From Clostridiales bacterium (GTDB taxonomy: Bacteria > Bacillota > Clostridia > Lachnospirales > Lachnospiraceae): a stretch of DNA of 64,000 nt. Below the pieces are notes generated by a model, which saw only the letters and a program-made list of their open reading frames with translations, was not told where the DNA came from and searched no databases. The position numbers and the translations under genes were made by a program. Where the stretch lies: contig JAJBTU010000038.1 of assembly GCA_020860715.1 (NCBI GenBank), positions 112,969 to 176,968 of the forward strand, in the 5' to 3' direction. Position 1 is the first letter of the stretch; each line of letters begins with the position of its first letter. Positions 53,526 to 63,022 of the stretch are shown here, piece by piece.

Positions 53526-54650
53526 TTATTCAGTCACTGCTGTGGTATCCGCACCGGTTTCCGCTGCGGCGTCTGCGCCAGCCTGCGTTGAAGCATCCGT
53601 GCCGGTCACTGTTGTGGCGTCTGCCGCTTCTGTGCCGTCAGATGTCTCCGCCGCTGCCTCATTCAGAATTTCACTCAGCTCGTTGATCATATCCTCGTCT
53701 TTCAGGCTGAATTTGATCTCTACCCGGCGGGACGCGTCCGCATCAATCGTGCCGTCTTCCGCATAGACCGGATCTGACCAGGAGTGGCCGTTGACGGACA
53801 GCTTTTCTTCAAGAAGTTCCATATCAGAGGAAGAAATCGTCCCGAGATCAAGCAGATACGAGGCGACGGCAAACGCTCTGGACTGCGAGAGTTGGAGATT
53901 GGAAAAGTACGTGCCGGACGTGTCTGTGTAGCCGTCAATCCGGATCTCTGCGAGATAATCAAAATATTCATCAGAAAGGAGCACAGAACAGTAAACCGGC
54001 AAAATCTGGCCGAGCAGCGCCTGCCCTTCTTCCGTCAGGGAATATTCGTTGAAACCGAAAAGTACACTGGAATCCAGAAGAATGGAGCCGTCGGTCTCAT
54101 CCAGAGTTACCGTCAGATTCTGCGCGTCAAATTCCTGCTTCAGATCCGCGATCAGATCCGCCTTTACACCAATGATCTGCTCGATCTTCTGCTGCTGCTC
54201 TTCAAGAGTAGCCTGCTGGGAAGCAACCAGCGCGGCCTGCTCATCGAGATCCGCCTGCTGTGCGGCGACCAGAGCTTCCTGTTCCGCAAGTTCGGATTCC
54301 TGTTCGGCGAGAAGCGCACTTTGCGCGTCCAGACTTTCCTGTTGGGAGGTGACCAGAGCACTCTGCTCATCGAGATCTGCCTGCTGGCTGGCGAGAAGCG
54401 CAGCCTGCTCATCGAGTTCGGATTCCTGCTCGTTCAGCAGAGCCTGCTGTTCCTCCAGCTGTGTCTGCAGCAGACTTGTGGTCTGCTGATGCGCGGATTC
54501 TTCCTCCAGACGTTCCTGATAGTTTTTCTGCGCCTGCATGAAAGAGATGCACATAACAAGCACAAAAAGCAGCAGAAGTCCGGCCATCATGTCAGAATAA
54601 GAACGCCATACATTGTGTCCTTTGTAGGATTTCTTTCGTTTTGCCCGCAT
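53526..54650 (-). CDS. MotB/ZorB-like protein with OmpA domain and long coiled coil
   Basis: A 374-residue protein with one N-terminal membrane helix carrying the MotB-type Asp (SYSDMMAGLLLLFVL, Asp near residue 20). A long coiled coil of repeated 14-residue-like blocks (EQxALxxSQQxxLD) spans about 55-150. An OmpA-like peptidoglycan-binding domain is at about 185-310 (IDGYTDTSGTYFSNLQLSQSRAFAVASYLLD). It ends in an Ala/Thr/Asp-rich tail of about 50 residues. In MotB and ZorB the Asp carries protons and the OmpA part anchors the stator to the wall. Its start lies 4 bases behind the stop of the ZorA-like gene. The long coil is unusual for MotB. Confidence 0.8.
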   Translation of the reverse strand: MRAKRKKSYKGHNVWRSYSDMMAGLLLLFVLVMCISFMQAQKNYQERLEEESAHQQTTSLLQTQLEEQQALLNEQESELDEQAALLASQQADLDEQSALVTSQQESLDAQSALLAEQESELAEQEALVAAQQADLDEQAALVASQQATLEEQQQKIEQIIGVKADLIADLKQEFDAQNLTVTLDETDGSILLDSSVLFGFNEYSLTEEGQALLGQILPVYCSVLLSDEYFDYLAEIRIDGYTDTSGTYFSNLQLSQSRAFAVASYLLDLGTISSSDMELLEEKLSVNGHSWSDPVYAEDGTIDADASRRVEIKFSLKDEDMINELSEILNEAAAETSDGTEAADATTVTGTDASTQAGADAAAETGADTTAVTE

Positions 54651-54654
54651 AGCT

Positions 54655-56109
54655 TCACCCCTTGCTCTTTCTGCGGAACAGAACCGGCTGGGCGGCCAGC
54701 TTTTCCAGATGGTTCAGCTTTTTCATCATTTCATCCAGAAGCTGCTCCGTCTTATCCTGGTCGGAGGACAGGTTTGCCGCGGTCATCTGGCGTCTGCGTA
54801 TCTCTTCCAGCTGAGCCGAAAGAGCGGCGAGATCATCCAGAATTTCCGTATTTGACTGCACCGGCCCCATTTTTGCGATTTCGTCCGTATAGCCCTGAAG
54901 TTTTTCGTTGTTGGCTTCCCATACAGCAGAAAAACTTTCGATGGTCTGATACATGAAGCGGATATATTCCTGATAGGTGGCGGTCTGTTCCTCGCTGATG
55001 CGGAACGCGTCTTTCTGCGCCTGCGTCAGTTTGCTGAGCGTCTGTTCATTGTACTGTTCGGATTTTTCCACCTGGCTTTGCAGGTCGCCAAACATTTTCT
55101 GGAGCCGGGACATGGAGCGGTCCATGAAATCTGTGTAGGAAGCCTGCGCTCTTTCCAGCTGTTTTGCGGACTGGTTCAGCTTGCGGAACGAATCATCCAT
55201 GTCTGTATGAACATCCGTGATAATGGCGTCGCAGATCTTAGCGACGGAATCCGCCTGGCTTTGCGCAAATGTCTCTACAATCTGCCGGATGGAACCGGTC
55301 ATCTGTTCAAAAGCAGGAGTGACGGTCGCTTCAAAACTTCTGGCCATCTGTTCCGCTACGATTGCGGTCAGATCATCCGTCATCTGTTCGCGGCTCTTTG
55401 CCTGCTCCGCCAGACGGGACGCGGCGTCCACTTCACGGCTGGGACGGACATACAGATAAAAAGCATCCATAAAGGATTCGAGATTATCGGACATGTCAGC
55501 AAGTTCGCTGCGAAGATTGAACGAGAACGGAAGCGAGAGCGCAAGACCATAAATGGAAGTGACAAACGCCACTTTGATGCCGTCAATCAGCGGCGATACG
55601 GAATCCGCCATCTGCTCATAGCCGGATGGGTCAAAACTTCGAAGCCCAAGCACCAGGCCGATAAACGTGCCCAAGATGCCGAGACTTGTCAGGATATCCG
55701 GGATCAGTTCCAGAAGAGAGCGATGAATATAAGTCTCTATCGAATCTTCATTGATGAAATCTCCGAGGTCACAGGAACCGTCCGGATGCCGCTCGGACAT
55801 TTCGTAATACTGGGAATAGCAGTCGTCGAGAAAACGCTCTTCAAAAAGCCCTTCCTGCGGCAGCGCCCCGCCGTCGCCGGCGGAACTGCGGATGGTTTTT
55901 GCGGCTTTTGAAAGAGATTTGCTGATCCGCATCAGCCGGAGCAGGCCCGTAAAGAGCGAGGCTAAGATCGCAATCAGCATCACCGCCAGAAATCCAAGGT
56001 TGACCGCGAGTGATGTCATCTCCACATCCCGGCTGATATAGGTGATAAATACGCAGACACCGACGGCCAGAACAGCTGTCAGAACAGAAATAAACCTTCT
56101 TACATACAA
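54655..56109 (-). CDS. MotA/TolQ/ExbB-family proton channel with long tail (ZorA-like)
   Basis: A 484-residue protein with helices near residues 5-27, 33-57, 138-163 and 180-202. The channel core is PDILTSLGILGTFIGLVLGL and GIKVAFVTSIYGLALSLPF, as in MotA/TolQ/ExbB. Behind it is a cytoplasmic tail of about 280 residues predicted helical/coiled coil. A MotA core with a long cytoplasmic tail, followed by a MotB-like partner, is the ZorA-ZorB layout of Zorya phage-defence systems. No ZorC, ZorD or ZorE gene is nearby (aspS on one side, an ACT protein on the other), and no flagellar genes are present. A proton-driven envelope machine of unknown purpose is the safest description. Confidence 0.8.
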   Translation of the reverse strand: MYVRRFISVLTAVLAVGVCVFITYISRDVEMTSLAVNLGFLAVMLIAILASLFTGLLRLMRISKSLSKAAKTIRSSAGDGGALPQEGLFEERFLDDCYSQYYEMSERHPDGSCDLGDFINEDSIETYIHRSLLELIPDILTSLGILGTFIGLVLGLRSFDPSGYEQMADSVSPLIDGIKVAFVTSIYGLALSLPFSFNLRSELADMSDNLESFMDAFYLYVRPSREVDAASRLAEQAKSREQMTDDLTAIVAEQMARSFEATVTPAFEQMTGSIRQIVETFAQSQADSVAKICDAIITDVHTDMDDSFRKLNQSAKQLERAQASYTDFMDRSMSRLQKMFGDLQSQVEKSEQYNEQTLSKLTQAQKDAFRISEEQTATYQEYIRFMYQTIESFSAVWEANNEKLQGYTDEIAKMGPVQSNTEILDDLAALSAQLEEIRRRQMTAANLSSDQDKTEQLLDEMMKKLNHLEKLAAQPVLFRRKSKG

Positions 56110-56291
56110 ATGAATCCCCTCCCCCTTATTTTCATCCCGGATTCGTACACGGACTGTACGGAAAACCCGGAACGCGGAATGAACGTGAAAGATATGTAAC
56201 AGATAAAAAGAGTATAATGAAAAACGCGTAAAATGTAAAGCAATGGCGGGAAACCTTAAGAAAAAAATACAAAACCGGAAGGGAAGCAGTC

Positions 56292-56320
56292 TTGCGGATC
56301 AGGGGAATGGCGTGTATAAT
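56292..56320 (+). promoter_or_regulatory. Sigma-A promoter of the ACT-lipoprotein operon
   Basis: TTGCGG at 56292-56297, 17 bases, TATAAT at 56315-56320. Another TATAAT at 56213-56218 lacks a good -35. The 56110-56372 gap separates divergent operons and holds nothing else that I can name. Confidence 0.65.
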
Positions 56321-56372
56321 TCAAAAAGAAATGGAGTAAGAGATCTATACGGAAGAAGGGAGCAATAAGGCG

Positions 56373-56807
56373 ATGATCAGACAGATTGTGGCTTTTGTAG
56401 AAAACAGGAAAGGAATTGTACGGCAGGCAGCGACTGTGCTGCGCGAGGAAGGGGTTCGCATCTGCGGCCTGTCGACTGTGGATTCTCCGGAATTCGGTAT
56501 CGTGCGGATGATTACAGATGATCCTGACAGGGCTTTATCCGGTCTTGCAAATGCAGGTTTTGTTGCGAAAGAATGTGAGGTTATCGCAGTGCAGATGGGC
56601 GCAAATGATGATATAGAGCCGCTTCTGCGGGTGATTGAGGATGGGAATGTCAACATCAATTATTTCTATTCTTCCTTTGGAGACGACGGGCAGACTCCGG
56701 TTCTGATTTTGAATGCCGCAGATATGGATGAGACGGAAGCATTGCTTGCAAATCACGGATTTACGTGCCTCGGCTCCCGGATCTGCGGATCCGGCCTTAG
56801 GGATTAA
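56373..56807 (+). CDS. Tandem ACT-domain protein
   Basis: A 144-residue protein made of two ACT domains (about 1-70: IVAFVENRKGIVRQAATVLREEGVRI in part; about 72-140 the second, less regular). ACT domains bind amino acids and usually regulate enzymes; stand-alone tandem ACT proteins are common in Clostridia, with unassigned partners. No enzyme or DNA-binding domain is attached. GGGAGCAATAAGG precedes ATG 56373. A lipoprotein gene follows after 15 bases, so the two are probably co-transcribed. Confidence 0.75.
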   Translation: MIRQIVAFVENRKGIVRQAATVLREEGVRICGLSTVDSPEFGIVRMITDDPDRALSGLANAGFVAKECEVIAVQMGANDDIEPLLRVIEDGNVNINYFYSSFGDDGQTPVLILNAADMDETEALLANHGFTCLGSRICGSGLRD

Positions 56808-56822
56808 GGAGAGAAAAGGACA

Positions 56823-58145
56823 ATGACAGCACGAACGAAACGGATGCTGCTGACAGTTCTGGTTGGAGCCGCGGCGCTTTTTGGCGCGGGCGGGTGTTCC
56901 AGAAGCGTGATCAATTACCAGATCGCCGAGAGCATCGGAACAGTTGGAGAATATGAGAACAATTCACCGGTGGAGACGCCAAAGATGCAGGCGGAACGTG
57001 AACTGGAGGAAGCCGAGGAGGATCTGGAGGCGGAGCGGACTGCTGTTCTGGAGGAAGCGGAAACTCTCGCATCTGGCTACTGGTATGAGGAAGCGATCGC
57101 ACTGCTGGAAGAGAGCAGCCTGCTCTCCGAAGACGAACGGGCCGCAGCGGCGATTGAGGAGTACCGCCTGGCAAAAAATTCCCTGGTGGAGTATGAAGGC
57201 GAAGTCCTTCACCTGAACTTCCCGAACCTGATTGCGGATACTTCTCTGGCTATTGACGGCGACAGTTATGCGACGACCTACAGTCAGAACCTGATCACAC
57301 TGGATGAGTTTGAGGGAATCCTGACTCAGCTGTACGAGAAAGGTTATCTATTGATCGACATTCATTCTCTGGCTGAAAAAATCGATGACGGTTTCGGCAA
57401 TATCACACTGTCAGAGTCCACACTGCTGCTGCCTGAAGGCAAAAAACCGCTTGTTATATCCGTGGAGAACCTGAATTATGCGAATGTACGCAGCGGGGAC
57501 GGGATCGCTACGAAACTGGTGCTTGATGATGAAGGCAGTGTGGCTGCCGCCTATGTGGATTCGAAAGGTGTGACACAGACAGGCGCGTATGACACTGTTC
57601 CGGTGCTGGAGCAATTCATCGGGGAGCATCCGGACTTTTCTTATCAGGGCGCGCGGGGGATTATCGGCCTGTCCGGCAAATACGGTGTGTTCGGCTATGG
57701 GGTGGAAGAAAACAGGGATGCGGATTGGGAGAGCAACGCTGATACTGTGAAGCAGATTGCCGCAAAGCTGACAGAGGATGGCTGGACTTTTGCGACGCAG
57801 GGCTACAGCTATACCTATATGAATGATTTGTCTTATGATGAGCTGGCAGAAGATATCACAAAATGGGAGGATGCGGTTGGCAGTCTGATCGGGGACTGTG
57901 ATACGCTGATTTATCCTTATGGCTCGGAAGTAGAGTACATCTCCGATGAGTCTGTCTATCTGACCGGAGCAGGGTACTGCTATCTGATCGGCCTGTGGGC
58001 TTCGGATGACTATCTGTCTGTTAGTGAGACTTATCTCAGACAGACACGACGTTCGATCACGGGATATCTGCTGGAAAATTATCCGGATTATTATGCATCA
58101 TTTTTCACGGTTTCGGAAATCCTTGACAGTATAAGACAGGAATAA
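56823..58145 (+). CDS. Lipoprotein, polysaccharide deacetylase-like with degenerate active site
   Basis: A 440-residue lipoprotein: signal helix, lipobox GAGGC with lipid-modified Cys near residue 25, a helical segment with many Glu (50-120), then a domain whose order of strands (LHLNFPNLIADTSLAID, SQNLITLDEFEGILTQLYEKGYLLIDIHSL, KPLVISVENLNYANV, RGIIGLSGKYGVFGYG) recalls NodB-type polysaccharide deacetylases of Lachnospiraceae. The metal-binding Asp-Asp expected after the first catalytic strand is replaced by Glu-Asn, so it is probably not an active deacetylase. It would sit on the outer face of the membrane. The family call is from memory and moderately sure. Confidence 0.6.
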   Translation: MTARTKRMLLTVLVGAAALFGAGGCSRSVINYQIAESIGTVGEYENNSPVETPKMQAERELEEAEEDLEAERTAVLEEAETLASGYWYEEAIALLEESSLLSEDERAAAAIEEYRLAKNSLVEYEGEVLHLNFPNLIADTSLAIDGDSYATTYSQNLITLDEFEGILTQLYEKGYLLIDIHSLAEKIDDGFGNITLSESTLLLPEGKKPLVISVENLNYANVRSGDGIATKLVLDDEGSVAAAYVDSKGVTQTGAYDTVPVLEQFIGEHPDFSYQGARGIIGLSGKYGVFGYGVEENRDADWESNADTVKQIAAKLTEDGWTFATQGYSYTYMNDLSYDELAEDITKWEDAVGSLIGDCDTLIYPYGSEVEYISDESVYLTGAGYCYLIGLWASDDYLSVSETYLRQTRRSITGYLLENYPDYYASFFTVSEILDSIRQE

Positions 58146-58237
58146 AGACCGGATTGCCTGGCAGAACAGAGACGAATAAAAACGCAACAAAAATAGTATA
58201 AAATGTGTAATAAAAGATAAAAAAGCTCTGATAACGC

Positions 58238-58266
58238 TTGCTATTTTTTGAGCAGAGTGGTATGAT
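58238..58266 (+). promoter_or_regulatory. Sigma-A promoter of the SH3 lipoprotein gene
   Basis: TTGCTA at 58238-58243, 17 bases, TATGAT at 58261-58266, about 100 bases before the ATG. A CTCTG/CAGAG arm pair around it may terminate the previous gene. Confidence 0.55.
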
Positions 58267-58366
58267 GCTAAGCATATGGCGGGCCTTTTGCGGATTTCAG
58301 GGAGTGATAAAGCCGGTATGGACGCCGATTGAGGACAGAGTATAGGTTTTAATGGAGGGAATTTTT

Positions 58367-59200
58367 ATGATGAACAAGAGCAAAAGATGGCTGTTGGCGC
58401 TGTTGCTGTGCGTATCTGTAGTATTTGCGGCGACCGGGTGTGAGCAGCTGAAGAAGGAAACGGAGACGGAAGCGCCGACGGAGAGCGAGACGGAAAGCGA
58501 GACGGAGACCGAAACAGAGAGCGAGACGGAAACGGAGACGGAGACTGAGACAGAGACCGAGACGGAGACGGAGACCGAAACAGAACCGCAGACATTCACA
58601 CTGGACACTACGGTGGATGAGGAGAACGCGGCACTGACTCAGTATGATACGATTCGTGTGATGTATGCTCTGGACGACCTGAATGTTCGTACGGAACCGG
58701 GTACCAGCGATACATCCGAGATCTTTACCAGTTATGCGAGCGGTGATCAGATCAATGTGGTCGGCGAGACAACGAACTGGTATATGGTATCTATTGATGG
58801 CTATGAATCCAACGGCTATGTTTACAAAGAATACGTTGGCACTCTGGAGGAGATGAACGGCACCGATACGGCCTCGGAGGATGCTTCCGGTACGGACACG
58901 GCAGGTACGGATACCACAGGTACGGATACGACGGCCTCTGCGGCATCGCCTGACACGGTTTCCGTAGACACCTCATCGATTGACGTAGAATATGGCGTGG
59001 AGACCTATGCGGAAGTATTTACAGTGGTGGCAACTGCCGGAGCGAATATGCGCTCGGAGCCGTCTCAGGACGGGGAGATCATCGGTACGATCGCATCAGG
59101 CACGCAGGTGACGGCTGTCGGCTCTACGGAACGCTGGTATAAGATCAGCTACAATGGCACGGTAGGTTATGTGAATAAGAATTTGTTCAGTGCAGAATAA
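58367..59200 (+). CDS. Lipoprotein with Thr-Glu repeat linker and two SH3-like domains
   Basis: From ATG 58367 (GGAGGG in front) the protein has 277 residues. It has a signal helix, lipobox AATGC with Cys near residue 23, then a low-complexity (Thr/Ser-Glu) stretch of about 45 residues that would span the cell wall. Two SH3b domains follow: about 95-165 (NVRTEPGTSDTSEIFTSYASGDQINV, WYMVSIDGYESNGYV) and about 210-277 (ANMRSEPSQDGEIIGTIASGTQV, WYKISYNGTVGYV). A Thr/Asp-Gly-rich linker joins them. SH3b domains bind cell-wall peptides. The repeat linker is coded by GAGACG-type hexamers at about 58456-58585, prone to length change. Confidence 0.82.
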   Translation: MMNKSKRWLLALLLCVSVVFAATGCEQLKKETETEAPTESETESETETETESETETETETETETETETETETEPQTFTLDTTVDEENAALTQYDTIRVMYALDDLNVRTEPGTSDTSEIFTSYASGDQINVVGETTNWYMVSIDGYESNGYVYKEYVGTLEEMNGTDTASEDASGTDTAGTDTTGTDTTASAASPDTVSVDTSSIDVEYGVETYAEVFTVVATAGANMRSEPSQDGEIIGTIASGTQVTAVGSTERWYKISYNGTVGYVNKNLFSAE

Positions 59201-59395
59201 AATATAAAGCAGGTTATGGGGAAAGGGGAGTCCCGGTCCGGTTTTGTTTCGGTCCGGGATTTTTCCTGCTTTTTTACCGGATGTTGTTCTGGACGGTTAC
59301 ACAAAAAGATCACATTTCAGTCACAGACCGTACGCATGACCGCGGTATTGTTCGGGGTGTGCAAACGATTCTGTGAGTGGAAGAGGAGAAATGTT

Positions 59396-60430
59396 ATGAG
59401 CGATGAATGGAGCAGATTAAACCGGCAGCTGGAGCGGGAGCGGAAAGTGAGACGGTCACGCATTTACATAGCCATTGTTGTTGTCGCAATTATACTTTTT
59501 GCGGTCGGCATCAGTCTGATCATTCGGAGACTTTCGAACTATGACAGCGGTATTGAAGAAGCGCTGGGGATCGTGGAGACAGAGACAGAGACGGAGACGG
59601 AAAGCGAGTCGGAAAGCGAGACGGAGACCGAAACAGAGGCAGCAGCCGCATACGATGATATAGGAGAACTGGAAACGCTGATCGAAGATACGCTTGCGGA
59701 TCATTCCGGCACATGGAGTGTCTATGTAAAAGATCTGGATGCAGGCAATGTTGTCTCCATCAACAATGAAAGTATGTACGCAGCCAGTCTGATCAAGCTG
59801 TTCGTTATGCAGTCCTGTTATGAGAATATGGATGACCTGATCGCGAATTACTGTTCGATTCATGGTTCAAGTGAGGAAACCGCATCGGCGACGATTGAAG
59901 ACCGCCTCTATACGATGATTGTTTATTCACGCAACGAGTCCTATAATGAACTGGTGCGCCTGCACAGCAGCAGCGGCAGCTTTACGTCGGGCTGCAGGCT
60001 GGTCAATTCCTATATAGCAGAAAACGGATATGCGGATACGGGTGTCTATACGACGCTGCATCCTTCCGATTCCAGTTTTGAATCGACCGGGGAAGGGACG
60101 AATCACACGACCGTAGAAGACTGCGCGGCGCTGCTGGAATCAATTTACAACGGGACCTGTGTCTCAGAGGAAGCCTCTGAGGCCATGCTGAATCTGCTGC
60201 TCCAGCAGGATGTCACGACCAAAATTCCGGCCGGCGTGCCGGATGGGATTTCCGTCGCGAACAAGACTGGCGATACCGATGAGGAATCGCATGATGTGGC
60301 GATCGTATATGGCGAAAAGACAACCTATATTCTCTGTGTGATGTCGACCGGCGTAGACGAGATGGGCGCCGGAAACGCAGGAAATCTGGTTAAGGAGATT
60401 TCAACGCTGGTATATGATTTCCTGAATTGA
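59396..60430 (+). CDS. Membrane-anchored class A beta-lactamase-fold serine hydrolase
   Basis: From ATG 59396 (AGAGGAGA in front) the protein has 344 residues. It has a short basic cytoplasmic tail, one membrane helix near residues 20-43, a Thr/Ser-Glu repeat linker (about 60-82) like that of the preceding lipoprotein, then a serine beta-lactamase-type domain. SxxK is in AASLIKLFV near 128, an SxN-like SRN is in VYSRNESYN and KTG is in ANKTGDTDE near 290. No omega-loop Glu motif is obvious, so penicillin hydrolysis is uncertain and a cell-wall hydrolase or sensor is also possible. The frame is open from 59216 but that part has no ribosome site. Confidence 0.78.
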   Translation: MSDEWSRLNRQLERERKVRRSRIYIAIVVVAIILFAVGISLIIRRLSNYDSGIEEALGIVETETETETESESESETETETEAAAAYDDIGELETLIEDTLADHSGTWSVYVKDLDAGNVVSINNESMYAASLIKLFVMQSCYENMDDLIANYCSIHGSSEETASATIEDRLYTMIVYSRNESYNELVRLHSSSGSFTSGCRLVNSYIAENGYADTGVYTTLHPSDSSFESTGEGTNHTTVEDCAALLESIYNGTCVSEEASEAMLNLLLQQDVTTKIPAGVPDGISVANKTGDTDEESHDVAIVYGEKTTYILCVMSTGVDEMGAGNAGNLVKEISTLVYDFLN

Positions 60431-62014
<1,584 letters not shown>

Positions 62015-62097
62015 AAATCATTATTGATCAGATGAAAGATGCCGAAGGTGTGACTAAGGATTTGAAGCGCCGTGATTGGTGGAAGCGCCCCCTCGTT

Positions 62098-62203
62098 TCA
62101 TCTCCGTATCCGCTCCGGTCGGTGCTAAACGCCTGCCACTGGCAGGCAGCACCGGCGGCAGATCGGGTGCCCCATATAAAAACGCTTCGCGTTGGGGGCA
62201 CCC
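62098..62203. repeat. Structured covarying element, copy B
   Basis: After glpK: the CATCTCCG and CCGCTCCGGTCGG core, then at 62120-62154 the hairpin CGGTGCT-aaac-GCCTGCC-act-GGCAGGC-AGCACCG. Relative to copy A (35674-35708) four base pairs differ on both sides of the stem so that pairing is kept, while the single-stranded AAAC and ACT are unchanged. A second nested hairpin, GGTGCCCC...AACGC-ttc-GCGTT...GGGGCACC, follows at 62166-62202. Bases 62015-62097 hold nothing recognisable. Confidence 0.65.
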
Positions 62204-62303
62204 TGGTGGGGCTGGGTGCAGCGTAAGGGAAATATCCAGAACCGTGCTGAGGAGATCATCAGGGCAGAAATGATTTATCAATGATTTGTTATTAGATAGC
62301 GGA

Positions 62304-62330
62304 GGCCGTCTCTTTGGAGGCGGTTTTTTC
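62304..62330 (+). terminator. Rho-independent terminator downstream of glpK and element B
   Basis: CCGTCTC at 62306-62312 pairs with GAGGCGG at 62317-62323 (one G-T pair), then TTTTTTC. From here to 62558 the DNA is AT-rich and I see only a short hairpin (TAAGGGCTT/AAGCCTTA, about 62463-62483). Confidence 0.75.
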
Positions 62331-62558
62331 TATTCTGTTTGAATGGTATAGTTTAATCTGGTAAAGGGTCTTTTTGCTCCCTTGCCAAATTAAAAGAGTT
62401 GCTTTAAAACTTTTTAAGATTTATACGGACGCTTTTGTTTTGACAGGGATTTGTCTGCATTTAAGGGCTTAGAAAGCCTTATTTTTAAGGAAAAAATGAG
62501 AGCAAAATTGGTATTTGTGGAATTATTATCGTGGATTGGGGAAAATTTAAAATTCCTG

Positions 62559-62587
62559 TTGACATTTGCATTGATATCTTCTAAACT
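62559..62587 (+). promoter_or_regulatory. Sigma-A promoter of the type III toxin-antitoxin locus
   Basis: TTGACA at 62559-62564, 17 bases, TAAACT at 62582-62587. Transcription from about 62595 would cover the tandem repeats, the attenuating terminator and the toxin start. Confidence 0.65.
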
Positions 62588-62660
62588 AAATCTTGTGATA
62601 GGTCATTCCTATCTTATAAAAGTTCCATACTTCTTTTTTAGGAGGTTATGTACTTTTGTA

Positions 62661-62760
62661 AAAAGCGGTGAGTCCTACCGTTAAGTGGAACCGATAAAAG
62701 CAGTGAGTCCTACTGTAAGTGGAACCGATAAAAGCAGTGAGTCCTACTGTGAGTGGAATC
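62661..62760 (+). ncRNA. Type III antitoxin RNA: three tandem 34-35-nt repeats
   Basis: Units at 62661-62695 (35 nt), 62696-62729 (34 nt) and 62730-62760 (31 nt, cut short) share AAAAGC-GTGAGTCCTAC-GT-AGTGGAA. Each has a small stem: CGGT/ACCG in unit 1 and CAGT/ACTG in units 2 and 3, a compensated change. Placement between a sigma-A promoter and a terminator followed by a small toxin-like gene is the plan of type III (ToxIN/CptIN/TenpIN) systems, in which the RNA repeats, cut by the toxin, bind and silence it. Confidence 0.72.
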
Positions 62761-62765
62761 TTTTT

Positions 62766-62795
62766 AACAGGCTGCGTGAAAACGCGGCCTGTTTT
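62766..62795 (+). terminator. Attenuating terminator between antitoxin RNA and toxin gene
   Basis: AACAGGC-t-GCGT-gaaa-ACGC-g-GCCTGTT then TTAG. In type III systems a hairpin at this place limits toxin expression relative to antitoxin RNA. Confidence 0.75.
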
Positions 62796-62872
62796 AGTCC
62801 CGCCCATTCGTGAAGCGAACTTAAATGGTCGGGGTGTTACCGATCGTATGACCGTATCGAAAGGAATTACAT

Positions 62873-63022
62873 ATGGAACAAAAACGTTTAAATCTTTATC
62901 TGATAGACTTGAAGTATATCAGAAGCCTCGCACATGCAGATGATCATGTTATGTCTGTTTCACCTCAGATAAACATGGTGCATTCTGGGGACGTGAGGAT
63001 GTTTTTAGTAAGAGATTTGTGA
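62873..63022 (+). pseudogene. 5' fragment of a CptN-like type III toxin gene
   Basis: ATG 62873 (AAAGGA 7 bases upstream) opens 49 codons. The first 34 residues (LYLIDLKYIRSLAHADDHVM, then SVSPQI) resemble the N-terminus of CptN-type endoribonucleases from gut Clostridia, which are normally about 150-170 residues. After about 62973 the toxin similarity stops, the remaining codons are out-of-frame readings of the next gene, and a TGA ends the frame. The toxin is therefore cut at about one fifth of its length and must be inactive. The family call rests on memory of CptN sequences. Confidence 0.6.

Noticed and set aside
53784..54956. Long plus-strand frame opposite the ZorAB-like genes
   Set aside because: It is the mirror of the coiled-coil repeats of the minus-strand gene and has no start signal. 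Similar long antisense frames at 5454-6494, 7279-8556, 12094-13272 and 17228-18574 are also shadows of real genes.
53526..56109. Complete Zorya defence system
   Set aside because: ZorC, ZorD or ZorE genes are absent on both sides; only the motor-like pair is present.
62451..62684. 77-residue reading frame before the type III locus
   Set aside because: It spans the predicted promoter and the beginning of the antitoxin repeats and has no ribosome site.
62661..62760. CRISPR array
   Set aside because: There are only three units, they adjoin without unique spacers, and the promoter-repeats-terminator-toxin order fits a type III antitoxin.
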